Assembly (NCBI GenBank): GCA_033807695.1
Contig: CM066305.1
Location: 3,038,001 to 3,102,000 of the forward strand
Reading direction: 5' to 3'
Source: Daedaleopsis sinensis
Taxonomy: Eukaryota; Basidiomycota; Agaricomycetes; Polyporales; Polyporaceae
Length of the DNA: 64,000 nucleotides
How positions within the stretch are numbered: position 1 is the first letter of the stretch; every line of letters begins with the position of its first letter. Below the pieces are notes generated by a model. The model was not told where the DNA came from. It made no database searches and saw only the letters and a list, made by a program, of their open reading frames with translations. The translations under genes were made by a program, and so were the position numbers. This document shows positions 1-11,443 of this stretch, one piece after another.

Positions 1-197
1 GAACGTTGAACGTGGAGGACAGGGCGGGGGATAGGAGTATCGACGGACAGGGAGACGAGACTACTAGTGCAGGGATACAAACAACTGTCGGTGCAGTGGG
101 GCGATTACAGCAATACTACGCTATAGATGTCGTGTCGTCGTCAGTGTCAGTGGTCTTGGGTCTTGACAGGGCTTGTCCGCGAGCGCAAGCTTCAGCT

Positions 198-3100
198 TCA
201 GGCCAGGCTCCGCCACATGCCTGCACCGGCGGTCAGCACACACGCGACGGCGGAGGGGAGAAAGAACGCACCGGCCGCTGGGAGCTCGTTGCGGGCCTTG
301 AGGATCTTCAGCGCGCGCTGGCGGGCCTTCCCGCCCGTCTCCGGGTCGCTCTCGACGTCGTCCTCCTCCTCGTCATCCTCCTCGCCGTCGTCCGCGATGA
401 ACGCGAAGTTCCCGGGGTCGACGGGCCGCATCCGGTCGCGCTCGGCGTACGACGCGCGGCGCATGGAGGACGACGTCGCGTTCTTGAGCGCGGGGACGAG
501 CATGCCCGGGCGGTCCGAGAGCGACGTCTTGGGCTGGTACGGCGGCACCCCAAACGTCTGCCTGTTCTGGCTGAGCGGGCCGATGGGGATCGGCAGCGAC
601 TGCGCGATCGCGTGGTCCGCATCGCTCCCGTTCGCCCACTTGTCGTCTAGAGCATGATCAGCCACCCCGCCCGGGAGCGGGACAGAGACAGAGCCTGCGC
701 GACGTACCTTCCGTGTCATCATCGTCGGTCACGTCGCTGTCGGGCACGCCGTTGTAGTATCGCCCGGCCTGCGGGTCGAAGTCGTCGAGCACGTAGCTGC
801 CTTCCTCCTTTATGGGGGCGGGGCCGGCGTCCCCGGCCCTCCGCTCGCGCCTGCTGAGGAAGACCTGCCACGCCTTGCTGTTCTTCTTCCACGCACTGCG
901 GTGGCTCGGCGTGCTCGCGGCGACGAGCCTGAGGATCTCGGCCTCGCGGGGATCGAGCGGTTCCTGTGGGGCGTCGCCTCGTTCTGGGGCGATCTCAATG
1001 GGCTCGGGCAGTTCATTGCGAGCTCTCTCGGCGTCCTTCGAGCCCAAAGACTCGCGGAGAGCGCGAGTCCGTTCGGCGGTCTCAGTGGCCGTGGGTGTCG
1101 GATGTCGCTGCGGCGCACGCATGGCGGACGGCGCCGGCAAGGAAGCGGGCCGTAATGAGGACAGCTGCGGGGGCAATGAAGACTTGCTCGATGAACGGCT
1201 GTGAGAAGGTCTCGGGGGTGAGCGGACGGGCTCCGCCGGAACACTCGACGCAATCTTCGAGTGCTCGACTGGCAGTTCAGAACGCGTGCTCGCAGAATGC
1301 TCTGACTCGTTGTCCATGTCGAAAATGGAGTCTGGGGAACTGAATCAGTCGCGGTCTCCTTGAAACCACGCAAAATACACCAACCTTCAGCGGCGTCCGA
1401 CGAGGTAGGCTGCTCGAACATGGCCTCGCTCTCGTCCTTGATGATAGCGACCTCCGGCTTGACATCGAACGTCACTTTCCTCTTACCCTTGCTACCACCT
1501 TCCTTGTTCTCGCCACCTTCTTTGTCCTGGCCGTTGGGCGAGGTCGGAGTGTCGGTCGCACTAGCGTGCTTTATCGCACTTCTGTGGACACGGGGAGAAC
1601 GCTGGGCGACTGCGGAAGAGCTGGCTGGCGCAGTCGCCTGAGAAGACGACGCGACAGGCGGTGAAGGCGCGTCCACTTCGGCCTCCAAACGCTGCAGTTC
1701 CATCTGAGTCTCGAGATCCGACACGTAGCGGAAGCTCGTCGCGATATCCTTCGACTCGTCCATCTCCCGCCGGTATGCCTCCCGGATGCTGATCTCCGCA
1801 TCGATGCTGATGGCAGCGGTTCGTGTAGACGCAGTAGAAGGAGAATGGACGCGAGTGGCGCTGGACCTCGACGTCTGCCCACCGTCCGACGGCGGGGAGC
1901 TCGATGAACCGCGAGGAAGCGACGTGTTGCTGTTGCCATTCGCCTGCTGCTGTGCGCCGGGATAGTGCATGCCAGTCGTCTTGAGCGACGCGGAAAGGGC
2001 AGACGGCAACGCCGGGTGGTTGGGCGAGGTCCTGGTCGATTGACTAGGTGCGGGGACGAAGCTCGTGATGCGAACGGAGCCGGAGATACCCTGCACGGGG
2101 GTGCTCAGGCTCCGCGTATGGCCAGAAACGCTACCACGCGGTCTGAGAGGGAGGGCCGCCTTCGCCATGGGGCCGGTCTGCTGCAGGAGCTTAAGGCCGT
2201 GCGTGAACCGGCCCCAGACCAGCTCGACTTCTTGTTTGAGCACGGCCTCGGCTTGTCGGACTTCTGCGACCTTCTTCTCGGTCACTTGGACAAGGTACTC
2301 CTCGGCCTGGTCTCTCAGCTTCTGCGAGTGTTCGGATGCGATGGCCGAGAAGTGCGAGAAGACGACATGGGAGGGCGTGAATGGGGGCGGGAGGAAAAGC
2401 GGGGGCAGTTCCGGAAGGTGCGTCTTCCCGTGTTCTGAGTGCCCACGAAGGTTCTGCGCCTCGGCCTCCTCTTCCGAAGGTTGCGAAGGCGCGGTGGGTG
2501 GCGTGCCTCCGGGGAGCACGATGTGGAAGAGTTTCGAGTACAGCGGGGACGACTCGGCCTGTGCAATCTCGTCGTCGGTCTGCGATATTGAATATGTCAA
2601 TGGGGTTCCGGGAATAACGCGGCGTCAATGACTTCGGCGACACGTAACCCCACCGGTTACCTGTCCAACCTCCCATTCACCCCCCTTGGAGATTCTTGGG
2701 AAATCGGCCGGGATGTCTCATGTTCCAACCGATTTCCCAAGAATTTCCAGATCCTTGAAATGGGCGATTGCACGTCGTGGTTACTATACGTCTAGTAAAA
2801 TTCGTATAGAGGGGTGGGGGTATCCCCTCAGAGCGCTATATCAGGGACACCCCCACCCGTCTATACGAAGTTCACCAGACATTATGTGACGGTTCTCTGT
2901 TTGGGTTTTTCGATCTCCGCCTCCCAAACAGAGAACCCTCCCTATACACCGTTTTGATACGAGACTGACGTAACCCCACACGGTGACCGCACACGTCGTA
3001 CGCGGGCCGGAGACAAAAGGAAGGACGTGACTCACCAGACAGGCCTGGTACACCTCAATCCAACCGGTCGTACTCTTACACAACTCCTTCTCGACCCAGT

Positions 3101-3496
3101 CGTCCGTGGGGAGGACCGGGCCCTCCTCTGCGCTGAGATCCGGGGTGATGCGTTGTTTGACGCGGTAGGTGAGGTGCTCGCATACGAGGCAGGTGATGGT
3201 CGTATACCGAGTCAGTTCCGCGGTGGGCGAGCCGGAGACTGGGACGGCCTTGCTGCGGCTCCTGAGGGTGACCTCAGTGTGGGCCTAGGGGGAGAGAGAA
3301 AGAAAGAAGGAAATCAGGAATGATCGGGGGACTGGGTGCGAAAGGAGCTTACGACGCGTATGCCCTCCTCGCCGACATAGACCGCCTTGAAGCCAGCCTC
3401 GACGGGGGGCGGGTCGTCGTTGGTCGGATGTGCGTGTATGCGGATGTTGAGGCATTTGCACGCGAGGTGTTTAGGAGCGAGGCCGTTAACGGCCAT
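198..3496 (-). CDS. Conserved fungal protein of unknown function with N-terminal Cys motif
   Basis: Five exons on the minus strand: 3353-3496, 3036-3284, 1385-2579, 708-1331 and 198-646, joined by GT-AG introns with consistent phases, giving 886 aa. The start is the ATG at 3496; the third exon has no ATG of its own and begins at a clean acceptor after a TTGACAT branch point. The N-terminal ~130 residues look like a folded, possibly metal-binding domain: a CKC motif near residue 13 and a CLVC motif near residue 80, then a hydrophobic and Trp-containing stretch ending in GWIEVYQACL. The rest is long, low-complexity and Ser/Pro/Gln rich, with a predicted helical segment around residues 180-230 and an acidic tail (EEDDEEEDDVESD). 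I do not recognise the family and assign no function. The 456-bp second intron is far longer than the others and holds three hairpins. Splice sites 1332-1384 could shift by a few bases. Confidence 0.75.
2688..2937. repeat. Three consecutive inverted repeats inside one intron
   Basis: Hairpin 1 pairs 2688-2707 with 2729-2748 (19/20). Hairpin 2 pairs 2790-2823 with 2847-2880, a nearly continuous 91-bp foldback with a few mismatches. Hairpin 3 pairs 2891-2905 with 2923-2937 (15/15, GGTTCTCTGTTTGGG). All lie in the 2580-3035 intron of the unknown-function gene. The block is flanked by similar short sequences: CGTAACCCCACCGGTTAC near 2643 and CGTAACCCCACACGGTGAC near 2970. This would fit a small inserted element, but no clean target duplication is visible. 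Confidence 0.75.
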
Positions 3497-4549
3497 CGCA
3501 GGCGGGCAGTTGTCGTCCTGAGCAGCGGCGATAGAGACGGGTGCGGGGGTAGGTTATGGGAGGAAGCAGAGAGTTGACGGCGGACGCAGACTTGAACAGA
3601 GACGGGAGGCGGTGGCTGCACCAGACTCACTCAAACATCGGAACGCCAATTTTTTTCCACGATCCCGGATCCGGTCCGAAGCGCCGGGCGCGGTTCTGAG
3701 TTGGCCGCTCGCCGCGCCGTCGAGTTGCGCACTCATCATCTTCCTATCCGCGCTGTCTCACCAACCACGATCACCTGAGAATCATTAGGTTCGGATCAAA
3801 CCCCTCCGTGGAGGGTATTCCTGCACACGAAGTGAACAGGTTTTGGAAACGGAAAAAGCAAGTCCACCAAACTGTTGCTTCGAAAGTCGACCGTACTTAA
3901 CATGAGCGGGAACTCCCTATTGAAAATTAAAAGTCGAACTTGTGAGTACATTAGAAACTGGAAGACCAGTGCAATGAGCCGAGGGAAGTTCGGCAGCGCC
4001 GCTGGCCGAAGCCTGCCCAAGGCGCGGCGCCTCCGAACTTCCCAAATCTCAGACTGGTTACTACGACGAGTCAACGGTGCTAGTTATGCGAAAGGTTGGA
4101 GTCTGTTAGCTGTTAACTTCCTCCAACTTAGGAGAATTCGAGCGGCGTTACTTAGTAGACAGGACCGTCCTTCTCGGGCGCCCTGTGAAATAAGTCCTGT
4201 AGTACCTCAGGCGGCGCTCGTCTACGTAGAGAGACTCGAGCTGGGGAACTCTACTGAACTGCGATGGACATGTCCAGGTCTGCCCGGAGGGCCCTACGTA
4301 TTGGTATGAGACTATGAGAATCATCGCTCCGCGGCCGTCTCGACACCCGCCCGGCCAAAGCCTGAGACCACATGCATCATCCTCCTCGCAGCTCCTCGCA
4401 CAAGACAGGTATTCCGCGCTCAATCCGATCTAGCATCAGCATCCACATTACACGTCCGTGCATACCATATCCGCCACACAAACCCATCTGATCATAGCTG
4501 TTCCGGCCGAGATAGCATCCCCAGCCCTCGACAGAACTCATCCGGGACG
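3497..4549. other. Intergenic region, promoter side of the left gene
   Basis: This lies between the start of the 198-3496 gene and the stop of the CLPTM1-like gene. Frames here show no family signature and no convincing splice structure. It contains one strong hairpin at 3983-4043, listed separately. Confidence 0.6.
3983..4043. repeat. 61-bp hairpin (inverted repeat)
   Basis: GGGAAGTTCGG at 3983-3993 pairs with CCGAACTTCCC at 4033-4043. After a 2-nt mismatch, GCGCCGC pairs with GCGGCGC, leaving a ~20-nt loop. It is intergenic and could be a terminator-like or MITE-derived structure; the function is unknown. Confidence 0.75.
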
Positions 4550-7441
4550 TCACCGGTCCTTCTTCGACTCCGTCTTCTCCTCGCCCTTGACGGCATCCGC
4601 GTCCTTCGCCAGCACCTGACCATACTCGTTGACTCGGTTTGGGTCGATGCGGTAGATCCAGCGCTGCAGCGTCAGGTGCCGTGAACACGTTGCCCAGGCC
4701 CGCGGCGAATTTCGGAGACGCACCTGGTACACGAACACCAAGAATACGACATCGTCGCGGAAACACGCCAAGCGGTGGAGAATCGGCATCTTGATACAGA
4801 ACCTGCAAAGGAACCCACTGAGCGCTTCGGAAGACCGAACGCTCCGTGAGAGGGACGTACGCAAATAGATCGTCGACGACCTGAGGACTCGTTTGAGCGA
4901 CAGTAATGCGGCGATACCAGCAACTATACTCACCGTCGACAGCGTCTTGTACACCATGGCCTTCATCGGCATGTGCGCCACGCTCTTCAGCTTGTAGTTG
5001 ATGATGAGCTGCGGGATGAGCTGGGCCTACAGAGCACGTCAGGTCCCCGCCAGATCTCGCACGGTGCGCTCCTCGACCACTTACGAAGCCGAACATGTAC
5101 ACGAATGACGTCAGGGTCGATATCACGAACGAGTACCATCCTCTGTGCGTCTCGTAGATGAGGGAGTACACCGTGTACGCGGCGAGACAGGGAATGGTGA
5201 AGTACGACACGATGCGGAACGCGAGCTTGTCGTATCTGTCGTGGGTCACGTCAGTCTGCGCCGTGCGTCCGCGAACGGGTGCGGAACCTACTCCTGGGTT
5301 TTCTTCTCGTCTTCACTCAGAACGTGCTTGTCTGTCGGCCGCACAATTGAGCTCGAGTTGCCTGCCACGGTATTCTGACGCTTACCTTTGACTTGGACCC
5401 AGTACGGCAGCCACGATCCCGGGGCAGTCGGTGCCACACTGATGTCTACCGCTTTCGTGATCTGCCAACAAGCGTGAGCGGCCTGGAAGATTTGAGACAA
5501 CCACAATCTTACCTTCCAAGCTTCTATCAAAACACCAATACCTGAACCCATCAGGATCATCCAGCTAGTCTGCTCGTTGTTGTCGATGAGATATAGCAGA
5601 ATGATTATCTGGACGACCACGTTGGCGACAATCTAGAACAGCGGTGCGCGGTCAGCAGAGGTCTCGCTAGGTCGATCGCGCGGAGCTGACGCACAGTTCT
5701 GGCGAAAGTAACGTGAGTACGACTTTTCTGACACGGGACGGTGCACGAACCTGACAGACACGCCAACAAGCTCTCGCTTTTGCCGCCAGTGCGAGACGTC
5801 CGAGCTGAACGCGAGGAACTCGAAGCTGTAGAAACGCAAGCGCACGATGAGCACACGCAACACGCACCGCGCGATGGACAGTGACATACACCACGTGCAG
5901 CATGCTGACCGCCGCCGTCAGCGCGAGGAAGTACGGGTTGGTCTCCACGAGCATCCGCTTCACCTCGTCGAGCTCGGACGCGGAGTTCCCGCCCTGCTGC
6001 TTGGCGGCGTCCGCGAAGCTCTGCGTGAGGGACGCGAAGATCGTGAACTTCCAGTAGGACATCGGCTGGAACTCGATCTGCAGCGGCAGGCGCTTCGTCG
6101 TCGAGTTGATCTCGAGGTACTGCGAGCGGAGGTGCCAGAATTCGTTCGCGAAAATGATGGGGTGGTAGTAGGGCCGCCCGGTCGCGTCGCGCTCGGGAGT
6201 CAATGCGATGTCTGCGAGGGAAGCTCGTCAGAACGCGAGTCGCTTTTTGAAGGAGCAGCGCTCACATTGCGCTGTAGTCGGCTGAACTTGTTGCAGCGGG
6301 ATCAATGGATTGTCCGACACGAGGGCGAGGGTGAGGTTCTGTTGTTGTTTCCAAGTCAGTGGACTTCTGCCAAAGGGATGAAGTGACTTGCATTGTGCCA
6401 ATGAGATACGATAATGTCGCTTTCCTAGGATGCCCGCCTACTCAGTACCGAAGAAGTCAGAAAGATCATTGCGAGTTCACCTCTTCGTTGTCTTCCCCGT
6501 TCTCGTTATCACCGCTGAGAAGGTTCTTCTCCTTGCGGACTTTTGTCTTGGGGATATACTTCGTCAAAACTACCTCCCATTGAGTACTCTCCGAACATCC
6601 CAGACCATTGACTGCACGTACGTGTTCGAATATGGTGAACAGCCCTCGGGTCGAACTTGGGGTCCGAGGGATCCGGGCTGGCATTATCTCGCACCAAGAA
6701 CACGTCCGCCCAAAGCGATCCATTGTTTTGCACGCTCTAGCATACACCCAATTGGCCCCAGCCCATGCGCATAGACATCGCGGCCACGCACCGTGGGCAG
6801 ATCGACCATGAACTCCGCGACCCGCTTCTCGTTCCAGTCTCCAAACGTGATGTTGCTCCATACCAAGCTCGGAAGGGCCGCGTCCTCGTTCTGCCTGTAC
6901 CCCGAGGTCCACTTGCCAGAGAACACGTCGCCCGTCGGAGATGTCGAGAGGTGGACATGCATCGCCAGCGGGAGCCCGAGCGGCCATGCTGCTACGGCGT
7001 GGGTGGGCACAGTGTTCGCAGTGTTCACGGTGGCCGCATCGCCGACCTGGGCCTGAGGTGCGGACCCGAGCGGGGATCCCGGAGCTGTTGCCTCCTGCCC
7101 TTGCTGCTGCTGCTGCTTATTACCGGACCCGAGAAACTTTCCAGCTGGCGCAAACACAGCCCGAAGGAGATACGTAAGTCATATCCCGATATGACGCACG
7201 ACGAGGCGGAGGACCGCGCGTACGCACCGAGCTGGCTGATTGCAAAGAAGAGGATGAGTTGCTACGGACGCGCGGGGACCGGTGCACGTCAGGTTCCTAT
7301 GCCCAAACACCCCCTGGCATGATATATGCGCGAGTGCAGACACACCTGTGCTATGCCCCAAAACTTGCGCAAGGGCGATTCCTCCGGGGCCGCGGCCCCG
7401 TTCGCTGGCGCAGCCCGCGCTGCGGCGTCGTTGGTCGGCAT
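4550..7441 (-). CDS. CLPTM1-family multi-pass membrane protein
   Basis: Sixteen exons give 646 aa (human CLPTM1 is about 670): 7346-7441, 7228-7261, 6792-7144, 6622-6736, 6481-6569, 6392-6424, 6266-6338, 5890-6211, 5747-5825, 5513-5632, 5292-5461, 5085-5235, 4934-5026, 4861-4880, 4724-4802 and 4550-4663. An N-terminal hydrophobic segment (QLILFFAISQLAG) is followed by a lumenal domain. The C-terminal half carries the family hallmarks: LAFRIVSYFTIP, QLIINYKLKSVAHMP, VYKTLSTVVDDLF, RLACFRDDVVFLVFVYQ and QRWIYRIDPNRVNEYG. Known family members act in the ER membrane and have been tied to receptor and lipid trafficking; the fungal role is not clear. The tail is charged (EEKTESKKDR). The intron after the 33-nt exon 6392-6424 has a GC donor (AAT then GCAAGT) and restores a conserved HWHNNLTL stretch. 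The 5633-5746 intron has a weak GTGCAC donor and is the least certain junction. Confidence 0.93.
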
Positions 7442-8920
7442 TTAGCTCGTTGTCTACACAGCCTGGGGTATCCGGGGTCGAGATGCAATGGTCGCAGCTG
7501 ATGAAGACAAAGGGAGCGTATCACCTGCTAGGAGGCTGAGAATGAGGCAATATTGAGGCGGGGAGAGCGCAAGGCGCGCGCGCGCGTCTTGACCGTCACA
7601 CCGTGGGCAAAAATGCCTAAGATCTTCGATCTCATTGAGAAGATATCGTGAAATGTGACAAAATAGACAAGGCCCATCCGGGCAGACCTGGACACGACAC
7701 ATATGGTTGCGTGGGAAAAGGATATTCTGATACGTGGCGGAGAAGCCCCGGGTGCAATCTTCACCGTGGTCGAGCTGTAGCTGCGATATTGTAGGAGACT
7801 TGGACCCGGATGTGTTCTGTTTCGCGCAAAAGGATCGGAGTAAGCATAACTAGGAGTAGAAGTCGAGACCGGACAGCTATAGGTCACGACGGTATAAATC
7901 GTAGTGGTGCAAAGGTAAATCGTAGTGGTGCGAAGGTGGACCGTAATGATGGTGCAAAGGAGCGGACAGGGTATCTCGTGCACACGCACTGTCATGCCGA
8001 ATAATGGCGAGACACGGGACGGGGATTGGTAAGTGATGAATGTGGGGGGGCAGGGGAGGCAGATGCTTTGAAGTGGAAGGGCAGCAACCATAATTACATT
8101 GAGAGCTGTACGTCCCGCCGCACCCAGCCGAAACTGGCCATTTTACTGACCCTTGACCCCTCGTGGCTTGCTCTGAGAGATGATGAGGGAGCAGTGGAAC
8201 GGGGGGCGCGGATAGAATCCGAACAGTTCTGTCCAGAATATGGTAGGCGTGGACGCGGACGTCGGTCGTGAGGGGACAGTGGGCAGCGCGAACCGAGGCA
8301 AACATTTGTCCACGATGCACCGACAACGTCAGGATCGGAATCTGCAAGTGACGTTGAGAAGATCTGGCTGTCTTCTCCTCGGGGGGGATCATTAGGGTCG
8401 GACCACCGTAAAACGCGCGGGGAATCGGGCACACGCAGTTCGACTACCCTAACTTTGTTGCGTGTGCAATCGTTCCGGACGGTTACAGTCGCGATCCCTC
8501 CCGCGGGACCTTCGCGTACAGTGACGATGATGCCAGAAACGTGTGGGTCGTACACATGCAGCTCGGTTGCGTTCGTAGTAGTGAAACGTCCTGGTCTAAC
8601 GGATCCGGACATAAGGGGGCTGTCTCGAGTCAAAAGCACAAGTTCGTACCGGCCTCTCCGTTCACTTCTTCTTCGTTACCCAGCGTTAGCGACACCGAAC
8701 AACGCGAGCCGGCAAATCACATGCAAACCACACGCAACGGACAAGGGTGGCAGGAGTCCCAGCGGTGCCAAATGTCACGTGAAGTGGACTTGAGTTACCC
8801 ATGGAGAGACCTGAACACTATTCGTGTCCAGGAATAATCTCCGCCTGAACTCAAAGATCTTAGCAGGAGCATTATTTTGTCTTTTTTCACAGCGAGGAAA
8901 AAGTCAAGAGTAGAACCGGT
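7442..8920. other. Intergenic region
   Basis: About 1.5 kb between CLPTM1 and the Crinkler-type gene. A minus-strand open frame around 8094-8610, starting at an ATG in the SGSVRPGRF context, shows no recognisable domain, and I do not call it a gene. A short 21-bp tandem repeat is listed separately. Confidence 0.5.
7896..7960. repeat. 21-bp tandem repeat, about 3 copies
   Basis: The unit AATCGTAGTGGTGCAAAGGT occurs at 7896-7916 and 7917-7937 (one change), with a third, diverged copy to about 7960. It lies in intergenic DNA. The copies are contiguous with no spacers. Confidence 0.8.
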
Positions 8921-10846
8921 ATGTCCTTACTACTCAGCCAGCCTCATATGGTCTCAACGACCTCTACGCAGTCGGGTTGGCAAGACTCACTCCACAATGA
9001 CTGGACTGTCTTTCACGAAACGTGGTGGGGCATCGATACCACCAACTCCCGGCAGAGCAATGCTACAGACGAGCAGTCCAATGCCGCAAAGCTCAAGCAG
9101 TGTGATGCCATTGTCACCGTCACGACTTTGATACCCATCCAGACGATCTTTGGCATCGAGGCCTCTGGGGGTGGGATATTGGTGCGCGAAGAATCCCTGC
9201 GCCTCTACACACGGTTGTGCGAACTAGAGGGGACTAGGACTAAAGGAGTGATCATCGTCGGGCAGCCTGGCATCGGTGCGTCGCTCTATTCAGGCTTTAT
9301 CATATGCGATCGTTAATATGCCCCAGGCAAATCGTATTTCATCGTCTATGCCTTGTTGCGACAATTGGCGATGGGTCGACAGGTCCTCTTCTCGACCAAA
9401 GATGGCGACACCTACCGATTCAACAAAGAGGGCGTACGGTGAATGCCAAAGAAGGATGTCACTCACAAGCACATTCCCGATGTCGACTCTAAGGGGCGGC
9501 CGGCTTGGTCCTTGATCGATGCAGACAACACGCCGGTTTATATCCAGAAGGTGGCTCGTGGCGTGGTGTTCGCTGTACTCGCTACTTCCCCTCACGTGAC
9601 GAGGTACAAGGAGTGGCGCAAGGAGCTGGCGGGCCGTGGCGAGCTCATTATCGCGGAATTATGGAGCATCCAGGAACTCCACACACTGTATGTCGACAAA
9701 ACCATCTGGCGTGTGTCCACTGACCTTCAGGCTAGGTTATCTGAGGACCGACTGTCGAACCTCTCAGCGACCGAACGAGCGCCCTATAAAACGCTTGAGA
9801 GCGTACAGAACCTGGTCCGTGATGTCGGCCCTTGCCCGCGCGACATCATCTGGTACATTGAAAACCGCTCTCAATATGAAAGTCACGTCACAGCAGCCGT
9901 CCGCGAATTCCGCACCTTAGAGGAGGTTCTTCGCCTATTCGAGCGGGTGGACATCGATATCAATTCAGCCGCACATCGCCTGATACTGGTCCAGCCTGAG
10001 GCTCGCGATAGCAGTTTGATGTTCGTCTCGATGAAGACCGCAAATATCGCCTTCATGGTGTTGAAGTGGCTCCAGCGTCTTCGTAACCAGGCCGCGCAGA
10101 ATCTCTTCCTCACTGCTGCCACCAACGCGGAGACCAGAGTGCTGGCTGGTCAAGTCTTCGAGGTCCTCGCAATCCAGTACATGCGCGGCCAGCAACCTGC
10201 GCTAGAGCCGCGCGGCTTCTATTCCATGGAGTCTGTCAGGGGCACGGCGAACTTTCCCCACCGCTTCCAACATACACTGACCACACCGATGCGGTACGTG
10301 GTTCATGGATCATGATCCGTCCCGCCCCGAATCACTCACGCTTCAATCCCTCTCAGTGTGATCAATGTGGAGGATCACAAGTCGACGCTCCCTGTCGCCA
10401 ATCCTCAAGAGTTTCCGATATCCGTCGTATCCGCTGACTCCGAGTTCCCCCCGTTTGCCGAGAGGAGCTTGCAAGAGTATGGAAACTTCGCTGATTGCGC
10501 TCTGGACCCGACACACTACTACCGTCCCAAGAACACGAAGAATCTGCTCTTTGACTCGTTCTTTCTACATGAGGGCAATGGTGACGTCGTCGTATGGGTC
10601 TTCCAGATGACGATCGCGAAGGACCATGACGGCAAGACTAGTGGATTCGATCTCTTGGAGGACCTCGTCACCCGAGTGATGAAGAAGTTCACGCCGAAGA
10701 AGGTGGAGCTCAAGTATGTGCTCGTCGTGCCATACTACCCAGATGTCGCCGTGCGATGGCACCTGTCGCCGGCATGGGTCAAGGTGTCGGGTGAAGTATA
10801 CGTGTTATATCTCGACTCCTTTGCCCCGTTCAATGCCTTTTTTTGA
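8921..10846 (+). CDS. Crinkler-type (CRN/RHSP-like) P-loop NTPase with C-terminal nuclease-like domain
   Basis: Proposed exons 8921-9275, 9327-9433, 9494-10293 and 10357-10846 give 583 aa. The Walker A motif GQPGIGKS (about residues 114-121) is formed across the first intron, followed by a helix and VLFSTKDGD. Next come a PAWSLIDADN block, an ATSPHVTRYKEWRKEL sensor-like block and a long helical region. The C-terminal part starts around YYRPKNTKNLLFDSFF with a strand pattern I associate with the REase-like domain of basidiomycete Crinkler/RHSP-type proteins, which are often encoded in variable genome regions. The start is uncertain; a Met at 8948 is also possible. An in-frame TGA at 9440-9442 is removed only if a 60-nt phase-0 intron, 9434-9493 (GTACGG donor, CACTCAC branch-like site), is real. 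If it is not, the gene is broken there. The family assignment is from sequence patterns and the function is unknown. Confidence 0.7.
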
Positions 10847-11443
10847 AGTCGCTGCTCATCATGTCAAGCTCATGCGCTGCTTGTGAAGATACAGTATGTA
10901 CATTACCCCATACTCGTACTGCCACTGCGTCGGATACGTACAGTGCGGCGGCGCTCGCGCTCGGCGTGACTTCCTCTTGGCGATCCGCTCGCCACCACTC
11001 CTTCCGGGTCCTCTCCTGGGCTGCCTGGGCCCGTCGTCGCCTGAGCCCTGCTCGCTCTGAGCCTCCTTCGCGATCCGCTCACCGCCACTCCTTCCGGGTC
11101 CGCCTCCCGGGCCGCCCGGGCCCGTCATACATCAGCGTCTCCGCGACGTTACCCCCGGCTGCCTTACACGCCGCTATATCCTCCCGTGCGTTCGTCACGG
11201 TCGAGACGAGCAGCCGTACATCTCGCGGATCATATCGCATCGCGCCCGCTCAACTGGCTCTCGCTGGACTTCGCGGCCCAAGATCGGCACACTAGTGTCG
11301 TGCGCGCTATCCACCTGCCACTCCGCGCAAAAGTCACACCCCCATCAGCGCCTTCAGCCTGCGGTTTTCACCTCTCAGCACTACACGCCCCGCCTGTGCT
11401 ACGCTCCTCGGTACCATTGTCCACATCCACATCTCTGCAAGTC
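10847..11443. other. Intergenic segment upstream of the KDZ gene
   Basis: No coding exon is recognised. It contains a direct duplication: 10981-11036 and 11071-11126 share about 85% of 56 bases (CGATCCGCTCGCCACCACTC and on), repeated at a 90-bp spacing. Confidence 0.6.

Noticed and set aside
2191..2676. Minus-strand open frame covering the start of the third exon of the left gene
   Set aside because: Wrong frame for the conserved exon and crosses the acceptor at 2579/2580; a by-product of GC-rich sequence.
8094..8639. 181-codon minus-strand open frame in the CLPTM1/Crinkler spacer
   Set aside because: It opens at GTG, has no domain or homologous neighbour, and lacks clear intron signals; kept only as a note in the spacer entry.
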